A stretch of DNA of 44,865 nt from Candidatus Uhrbacteria bacterium (GTDB lineage Bacteria > Patescibacteriota > Patescibacteriia > JACPHY01): the NCBI GenBank assembly GCA_016188355.1, contig JACPHY010000016.1:130345-175209 (forward strand), in the 5' to 3' direction. Position numbers and translations under genes: made by a program. The notes under the pieces were generated by a model that ran no database searches, was not told where the DNA came from, and saw only the letters and a list, made by a program, of their open reading frames with translations. Shown here in pieces: positions 39,556-44,865 of this stretch (positions are counted from its first letter, which is position 1; every line of letters begins with the position of its first letter).

Positions 39556-41043
39556 ATGCACCCGTTCATCCTCTTCGTTCTCTTGCTCGGCACTGCGGCG
39601 ATCACGGCGCTGCCGCAGCTCTCCGATCGACTGCGGAATAGAATTTCCGGATTCGGCGGGCTTCTGGGTGCGGCGGCAGGTATCGCGGTGGCGCTTCCCG
39701 TGCTCTCGGGGTCCTCGGGATCGGTATGGGTAGATGAGTGGCTGCTCATGGATCGCGCGGCAGCCTTTCTCCTTGTTTTGGTCATGATTGTATATGCGGC
39801 GGCGACCGTCGCGAGCGGCGTGTACCTCCAACGGGAGCGGAGTTCCGGCGCAATTACGGAGCGACGAGCGCGGCTGTATTGTGTGCTCCTGCACGTATTT
39901 GTTGCAACCATGGTCGCCGCGGCCCTGGCGAATAATATTGTGGTGCTTTGGATTGCGCTCGAGGCAACGACCCTGAGTACCACGCTTCTAGTTGCATTTC
40001 GGCGAACTACCGGCTCCGTGGAGGCGGCGTGGAAGTACATCGTGCTCTGTTCGACGGGCATCACGCTCGGTTTACTGGGAGTGCTCATGATGAGCTACGC
40101 CGGTAAGTCTACGGGCGCGCTCGTGGGAGGCGATGCGTTTTTACTGCACGCGCTTCGGGAGCACGCCACCGGCCTTGCGCCCGCTGCGGTCCGTTGGGCG
40201 TTTGTCTTCCTTTTTGTGGGGATTGGGACAAAAGTAGGTCTTGCGCCCATGCACTCCTGGCTTCCGGATGCGCACAGCAAGACACCGTCGCCGATTTCCG
40301 CGTTGCTTTCCGGAGTACTCCTGAACGTGGCATTTCTCGTGCTCCTGCGATTTAAGGTGATTGCCGATCTCGCATTCGGCTCCGCGACATGGACGAATGG
40401 ATTTTTTCTTGGGTTCGGCATCCTGTCGATTGCCATTCCTGCGCTTACGTTGCTGACTCAGCGCAATTACAAGCGCATGTTAGGGTACTCCAGCATTGAG
40501 CACATGGGCATCCTTGCGTTTGCGGTTGGCCTCGGACCGTTTGGTATGATTCCCGCCGTTATGCACATGGCGGGACATGCGCTCGCAAAGCCACTCCTCT
40601 TCCTTGGAGCGGGGGAGTTCCTCCATCGTTGGCAGTCCACACTGATTTCTGATGTGCAGGGCACCATGGGACGCATGCCCCGCACGGCCGCGCTCTTTTT
40701 TGGTGGATTGCTTGCGTTGCTTGCGGTTCCGCCCTCCGCGCTCTTCGTGAGTGAATTCATGATCGTGGGGTATGGAATTACGCAGCATCCCGTGTGGACG
40801 GTGCTCGTGCTCGTGCTGCTCACTATTGCGTGCGTCGCTATGATGCGGATCGGGGTGGGGATGGTGTTCGGTAAGCCGCCGCAAGATGGAGATACAGAGG
40901 TGCAGTCGGAGCCATACCAGCGTATGCATGCGGTATTAGCGGTGCAGCTCATTGGTGTGGTGGCATTGGGATTGTGGTTCACGACATCATCGGGGTTCGC
41001 GTTTGCTGCATCGATTGCGAATGACCTCATCGCGCGCGTATGA
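39556..41043 (+). CDS. Hydrogenase-4 component F-like / NuoN-M antiporter family subunit
   Basis: LWIALEATTLSTTLLVAF; GIGTKVGLAPMHSWLPDAHSKTPSPISALLSGVLLN; GHALAKPLLFL. Confidence 0.92.
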   Translation: MHPFILFVLLLGTAAITALPQLSDRLRNRISGFGGLLGAAAGIAVALPVLSGSSGSVWVDEWLLMDRAAAFLLVLVMIVYAAATVASGVYLQRERSSGAITERRARLYCVLLHVFVATMVAAALANNIVVLWIALEATTLSTTLLVAFRRTTGSVEAAWKYIVLCSTGITLGLLGVLMMSYAGKSTGALVGGDAFLLHALREHATGLAPAAVRWAFVFLFVGIGTKVGLAPMHSWLPDAHSKTPSPISALLSGVLLNVAFLVLLRFKVIADLAFGSATWTNGFFLGFGILSIAIPALTLLTQRNYKRMLGYSSIEHMGILAFAVGLGPFGMIPAVMHMAGHALAKPLLFLGAGEFLHRWQSTLISDVQGTMGRMPRTAALFFGGLLALLAVPPSALFVSEFMIVGYGITQHPVWTVLVLVLLTIACVAMMRIGVGMVFGKPPQDGDTEVQSEPYQRMHAVLAVQLIGVVALGLWFTTSSGFAFAASIANDLIARV

Positions 41044-42599
41044 CGACCATGGATATCCTTCGACAGCTCGATGCGCAGGTATGTCCCACCATCGACGCGG
41101 GCATGGTGGTGACCGATGTGCCGCGAGAGGAATTTGCACGGATGGGTACGACACTGGTACAGGAGCACGGATTTCGTCTCATGACATTATTTGCGACGGA
41201 CGATCGAGTCGTGGCGCAGGGGTTCGGGTTACGGGCGGTTTTGGTCCACGATGCCACGCATGAGCAGGTGATGATTCGGACGTTGCTGCCGGAACAGGAT
41301 CCGCGATATCCTGCGCTCACGACAACGGTGATGGCGGCGCACTGGTATGAGCGCTACGCCATGGATATGTTTGGCATTGTAGCGGAGGGGCACCCAGATC
41401 CGCGGCGCCTGGTGCATCATGAGAATGTTCCTGAGGGAACGTGGCCACTCCGAAAGGATTTCGCCTGGAATACGAAAATGGCACACGACGATGTCCCGTA
41501 CCCCATGCATCATGTGGCGGGGGAGGGGATTTATGAAATTCCGGTGGGTCCCATCCACGCGGGTATCATTGAGCCGGGGCATTTTCGATTCAACGTGGCC
41601 GGGGAGCGCATTATCACTCTGGAGGGGAAGCTCTTTTTTGCGCACAAAGGCGTGGAGAAGCTCCTCGAAGGAAGAACACTGCTCGAGGCGCTTCCGTACG
41701 TCGAGCGCATCTCTGGTGATATGGCGGTGGCGCATGCGCTCGCGTTTTCTCAGGCAGCAGAGGCGATCGCGGGTGTTGCGGTTCCGCAGCGTGCGGCCTG
41801 GCTTCGCGCGTTGCTACTGGAGCTTGAACGTATGACCATGCACATCCATGACCTTGCGAATATCGGAGGCAATGGGACGGGGTACACGATGCTCGTGGCG
41901 CATGGATTTCGGATAAAGGAGCGGCTCATGCAATGTGCGGAGGCGGTGTTCGGGAATCGATTTTGGCGCGGGTATGTTGTTCCTGGTGGGGTTCGAGCGG
42001 ACTGCTCGGATACGACCATCCAGGAAATTGCGGCGATCGCTCGGGGGGCAGCGGAGGAGATGGGGGTGCTGGTGGGGACGGGGTTGCAATCCGACGCGTT
42101 CCGCGAGCGACTAGAGACGACGGGGGTGTTGCCGCGGGTTACTGCAATAGCATATGGTGCGGTCGGGGTGGGTGCTCGGGCGTCCGGGTTGGATATCGAT
42201 GCGCGGCGCGATCATTCGGATTCGGCGTATGCAATATTAACTCCAGCGATCGTTACGGAGACGGCTGGCGACGTGTATGCGCGTTTCATGGTGCGGGTTC
42301 GGGAGCTGGAAGTTGGCGCGGCATTGATCGCGCGCATTGCTCGGGAGATCCCCGATGGGGCGCACATGGTGCCGTGTGCGCCGGTGCACGGGTTTCATGT
42401 TGGCGTGGTGGAGTCGTGGCGCGGGGAGATTGCAACCGCGCTCATCATGCGAGACGGAAAGATTGAGCGGTGCTTCCCGCGCGACCCCTCTTTCTGTAAT
42501 TGGGCGTTATTTGGAGAGCTCGGACCTGGTAACATTGTCCCGGATTTCCCGCTGTGCAATAAGTCGTTGAATCTAAGTTACTCCGGAACGGATTTGTAA
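41040..42599 (+). CDS. Fused NuoCD/HyfG-like large subunit without [NiFe] cysteines (Ehr-like)
   Basis: PVGPIHAGIIEPGHFRFNVAGERIITLEGKLFFAHKGVEKL; ERISGDMAVAH replaces ERxCGxC; C-terminal DFPLCNKSLNLSYSGTDL. Confidence 0.9.
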   Translation: MTTMDILRQLDAQVCPTIDAGMVVTDVPREEFARMGTTLVQEHGFRLMTLFATDDRVVAQGFGLRAVLVHDATHEQVMIRTLLPEQDPRYPALTTTVMAAHWYERYAMDMFGIVAEGHPDPRRLVHHENVPEGTWPLRKDFAWNTKMAHDDVPYPMHHVAGEGIYEIPVGPIHAGIIEPGHFRFNVAGERIITLEGKLFFAHKGVEKLLEGRTLLEALPYVERISGDMAVAHALAFSQAAEAIAGVAVPQRAAWLRALLLELERMTMHIHDLANIGGNGTGYTMLVAHGFRIKERLMQCAEAVFGNRFWRGYVVPGGVRADCSDTTIQEIAAIARGAAEEMGVLVGTGLQSDAFRERLETTGVLPRVTAIAYGAVGVGARASGLDIDARRDHSDSAYAILTPAIVTETAGDVYARFMVRVRELEVGAALIARIAREIPDGAHMVPCAPVHGFHVGVVESWRGEIATALIMRDGKIERCFPRDPSFCNWALFGELGPGNIVPDFPLCNKSLNLSYSGTDL

Positions 42600-42614
42600 A
42601 GCGTTACGCGGTAC

Positions 42615-42653
42615 GGATAAAGCCACCCGAACGTCGTTCGGGTGGCTTTATCC
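42615..42653. terminator. Long hairpin after the Ehr-like operon (first of two)
   Basis: GGATAAAGCCACCCGAAC-gtc-GTTCGGGTGGCTTTATCC. Confidence 0.8.
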
Positions 42654-42687
42654 GCATCAGGTACGGTTGCCTGCCGTACCTGATGCG
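42653..42687. terminator. Second adjacent hairpin
   Basis: CGCATCAGGTACGG-ttgcctg-CCGTACCTGATGCG, 14-bp perfect stem. Confidence 0.5.
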
Positions 42688-42726
42688 GGGCGCCTCTTTC
42701 CTTGTTTTTGTTGGTGTGGGGATTAG

Positions 42727-42753
42727 TCTCATATTCGTACGAATAAGCGAATA
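42727..42753 (+). repeat. Dispersed intergenic motif copy 4
   Basis: TCTCATATTCGTACGAATAAGCGAATA. Confidence 0.85.
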
Positions 42754-42839
42754 AAAATACTAAAACGGGGAAACAACAGCGCCTTGTACGGGAGCAGCTG
42801 AGCACATATACTCAGTATCAAGTTGCTCGACGCTGAAAT

Positions 42840-43364
42840 TTGATGTGCGTCGGGTCGCGGTGCGGATGGTGCCCTATGTTTCTTGTGGTACATGCCCCGG
42901 TGGGCGCGCTCATGGGGATGTGGGTGGGGCAACCACTTGCGGCGTTTGCGCTCGGGGTTGCATCCCACGCTTTGCTGGATATTATTCCTCATGGGGATGA
43001 ACACCTTACGGATCATTTGCCCCCAGCAGCACGCGTGCGGCGGATTTTTTTGTACGGGAGCATCGACGCGGTGTGCATGGCTGTGGTCCTGGTTGCAGTC
43101 CTGGGGTCATGGGGGATGGATGTTCCAACGATCGGAATCCTGGCAGGAATTTCGGGAGGCGTATTACCGGATATTCTCCAGGGGGTGAGCGAGCTGTTTC
43201 CTGGGAATCGCGCGCTGCGTACGTACCAACGGGTGCACCATTTTTTTCATTGCGAAATTATTCGGTACGAATCCTCGTTTCTTGTGGGGATGGTGACGCA
43301 ATGCGCAATGCTTGCGGTGGCGCTGTGGGGGATCACGGCTTTCGGGGGTACGTATGCGTATTGA
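42840..43364 (+). CDS. Membrane protein, DUF457/YdjM-like metal-dependent hydrolase family candidate
   Basis: ASHALLDIIPHGDEH; GGVLPDILQG; VHHFFH. Exact start uncertain. Confidence 0.55.
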   Translation: MMCVGSRCGWCPMFLVVHAPVGALMGMWVGQPLAAFALGVASHALLDIIPHGDEHLTDHLPPAARVRRIFLYGSIDAVCMAVVLVAVLGSWGMDVPTIGILAGISGGVLPDILQGVSELFPGNRALRTYQRVHHFFHCEIIRYESSFLVGMVTQCAMLAVALWGITAFGGTYAY

Positions 43365-43584
43365 GGTAACCGTTCGGCCGAACGCGCGGGTGGCACGGGT
43401 GGTGTCCTGTGGAGATGGAGAGTATCGGGTAGATGTCGATGTGCCGGCGCTGCACGGTCGTGCAAATGAACGATTACTCGAGATTTTAGCGGAACACTTC
43501 CAGGTTCGTCGGTGGCAGATACAGATTTTGCGGGGAACCATGAGTCGAGAGAAGTTGATCGAGATTTCGCATATCGTCGTATGA
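43351..43584 (+). CDS. DUF167/YggU family protein
   Basis: VTVRPNARVARVV...YRVDVDVPALHGRANERLLEILAEHFQVRRWQIQILRGTMSREKLIEI. Confidence 0.85.
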   Translation, partial: RMRIEVTVRPNARVARVVSCGDGEYRVDVDVPALHGRANERLLEILAEHFQVRRWQIQILRGTMSREKLIEISHIVV

Positions 43585-44126
43585 CTGGAATACAATTTTT
43601 GAGACTCATGTTGCGTGACCCGCGGATCGGCGCGGTGACGCGCAGTTCTCCGTACGTGGTGGAGGAGGTTGCGCGGGCAGTTCCCGCGGGGACGCGGGTG
43701 CTGGTGGAGTACGGAGCAGGAGACGGGGTCGTGACGCAAGCGCTGCTCCAGCGGGTCGCCCCGGATGGCCAATGTGTTGCGGTCGAACAGAACGCGGCGT
43801 TCATTCCGCACCTTCGGGAAATCGGTGATCGACGCCTCTCCGTGATCGAGGGAAATGTGCTTGATGTTTCTCAGGATTTTTCGGCGCACCATATTTCCGC
43901 ACCGGATGTAGTGGTGTCCAATGTTCCCTGCACGCTGCTTCCTTTCGAGGATCGCGATCGCCTCGTGCGGCAAACCCACGCGGGGCTTCGCGTGGGGGGG
44001 CGGCTGGTCATGTACCAGTACTCCTTGCTCATGCGGCCGTTGCTTCGGAAGTACTTTTCAGAGGTAGAGATGCGGTTTGAGCCATGGAATTTTCCTCCCT
44101 ACTTTGTCATGATCGCTATCAAGTAG
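43581..44126 (+). CDS. SAM-dependent methyltransferase (rRNA adenine / phospholipid N-methyltransferase-like)
   Basis: VLVEYGAGDGVVTQALLQRV..CVAVEQNAAFIPHL; VVVSNVPCTLLPF. Confidence 0.8.
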   Translation: MTGIQFLRLMLRDPRIGAVTRSSPYVVEEVARAVPAGTRVLVEYGAGDGVVTQALLQRVAPDGQCVAVEQNAAFIPHLREIGDRRLSVIEGNVLDVSQDFSAHHISAPDVVVSNVPCTLLPFEDRDRLVRQTHAGLRVGGRLVMYQYSLLMRPLLRKYFSEVEMRFEPWNFPPYFVMIAIK

Positions 44127-44166
44127 ACAGAGCATTTTTTTTGTCTATATATAGAGGAAAATAAAG

Positions 44167-44202
44167 ATACATGTTGACATGATTCAACATGTATGGTATT
44201 GT
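44167..44202 (+). promoter_or_regulatory. Sigma70-type promoter overlapped by an inverted-repeat operator
   Basis: TTGACA (44174-44179), 17 nt, TATTGT (44197-44202); ATACATGTTGA-catgat-TCAACATGTAT (44167-44194). Confidence 0.65.
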
Positions 44203-44208
44203 TCTATT

Positions 44209-44675
44209 TGTCCACTGCTGGCGGCGCGACACGAGCTCCGCCCCTGGCACATGACAAGGTCTACGGACCTACAGCCCGCGCAACCGAAGGCACGACCAAG
44301 CCTGCGCGCGCGGCTTCCCCCGCCTTCCCCGGCCAAGATGGTGTCGGGCGCAACGTCGACAGGAGAGCAATGGCGAGGGTTCCCGACGGGTTCGCCACCC
44401 AGCAGGAGATGGTCGAAAGATCATCGAATGCCCAGGGACGCAGCATATCCCTCCCACCACCCACTGATGAACACCGGTGCCACACGGCCTTCCCAGCGAC
44501 AACGGGTATAGGCGCGCGCCGGAACCCCACGCGAGGCAACAGGAGCAAAAAGGTCTGGCCCGAGGGGTGACCTCCCCACGCGAAGTTCCCAGCAGGGAAC
44601 GGAACGTGCCAAGGCCCAGCAAGAGGACCGACTTTGACGCCGACCCCCCACTCGAACGGAGTGGGGGGTCTCAAT
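44209..44675 (+). ncRNA. Candidate long structured non-coding RNA of unknown class
   Basis: Promoter at 5' end, terminator at 44642-44675, no credible CDS; stems AGGTC-uacg-GACCT, GATGGTC-gaaa-GATCATC, GTTCCC-agca-GGGAAC, GGGG-tgacct-CCCC. Confidence 0.5.
44642..44675 (+). terminator. Rho-independent terminator
   Basis: GACCCCCCACTC-gaacg-GAGTGGGGGGTC then tcaattttgtt. Confidence 0.85.
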
Positions 44676-44865
44676 TTTGTTCATGACGCAACGGCGTGTC
44701 AGGATTTTGATGGAGCGGGTTTCGGAAGAACCGGATACCGGTCCGGATCGATAACCCGAGTGAAGCATGTTCGTCCCTTCGGATGCGACCACTGTTGGAA
44801 CGAAGGGTCTTCGAGCATGGGGCGAACCGGGTAGGGGGCGTCCGGTGACCCATATCCGGTTGCCT

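Noticed and set aside
35349-42599. Active formate hydrogenlyase or respiratory complex I
   Set aside because: No [NiFe] ligands, no FeS ligands, no ferredoxin-like or NADH-dehydrogenase module genes.
44193-44570. 125-aa ORF near the right end
   Set aside because: Overlaps strongly structured RNA-like sequence; low-complexity composition and no family resemblance.
44209-44675. RNase P RNA, tmRNA or SRP RNA
   Set aside because: Scanned both strands for GAGGAAAGTCC/ACAGAA, tmRNA ends and GGAAGGAAGCAGCC; none found, so left as unknown class.

Overview
This 44.9-kb window is dense, moderately GC-rich bacterial sequence. It uses the standard code (many ATGA/TGATG stop-start overlaps). Gene content is compatible with a Patescibacteria/CPR-type genome, but that is inference. 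The left two thirds carry housekeeping and secreted-protein genes: two ABC-F ATPases, HAD, Fic/Doc, VF530, TspO, VOC, MscS, HD, BaiN-like flavoprotein, DusB, M23 peptidase, cyclophilin, GerMN/Gmad2, PQQ-type sugar dehydrogenase, TatD, and Ycf48/CARDB repeat proteins. An F1Fo ATP synthase cluster follows (AtpI-B-E-F-H-A-G-D, then a detached atpC). Next come a beta-carbonic-anhydrase-like protein and a tightly overlapping six-gene hydrogenase-4/complex-I-like operon (small subunit, HyfB-, HyfC-, HyfE-, HyfF-like, and a fused NuoCD/HyfG-like large subunit). The most interesting observation is that this operon appears to have no redox cofactors. The small subunit has lost all four [4Fe-4S] cysteines (S-T-N-A-E, GDG, PGDPP), the large subunit lacks both CxxC [NiFe] motifs, and no ferredoxin-like HyfH/NuoI subunit is present. 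The membrane subunits retain the Glu/Lys residues expected of ion pumps. It resembles the energy-converting-hydrogenase-related (Ehr) group taken to a fully redox-silent extreme. Secondary signals are a dispersed intergenic motif (TCTCATATTCGTACGAATAAGCGAATA, 4 copies), three unexplained structured non-coding stretches (one with a promoter embedded in an 11-bp-arm inverted repeat), a pcm remnant fused to tatD, a frameshifted repeat protein, and a domain shared by two secreted proteins.
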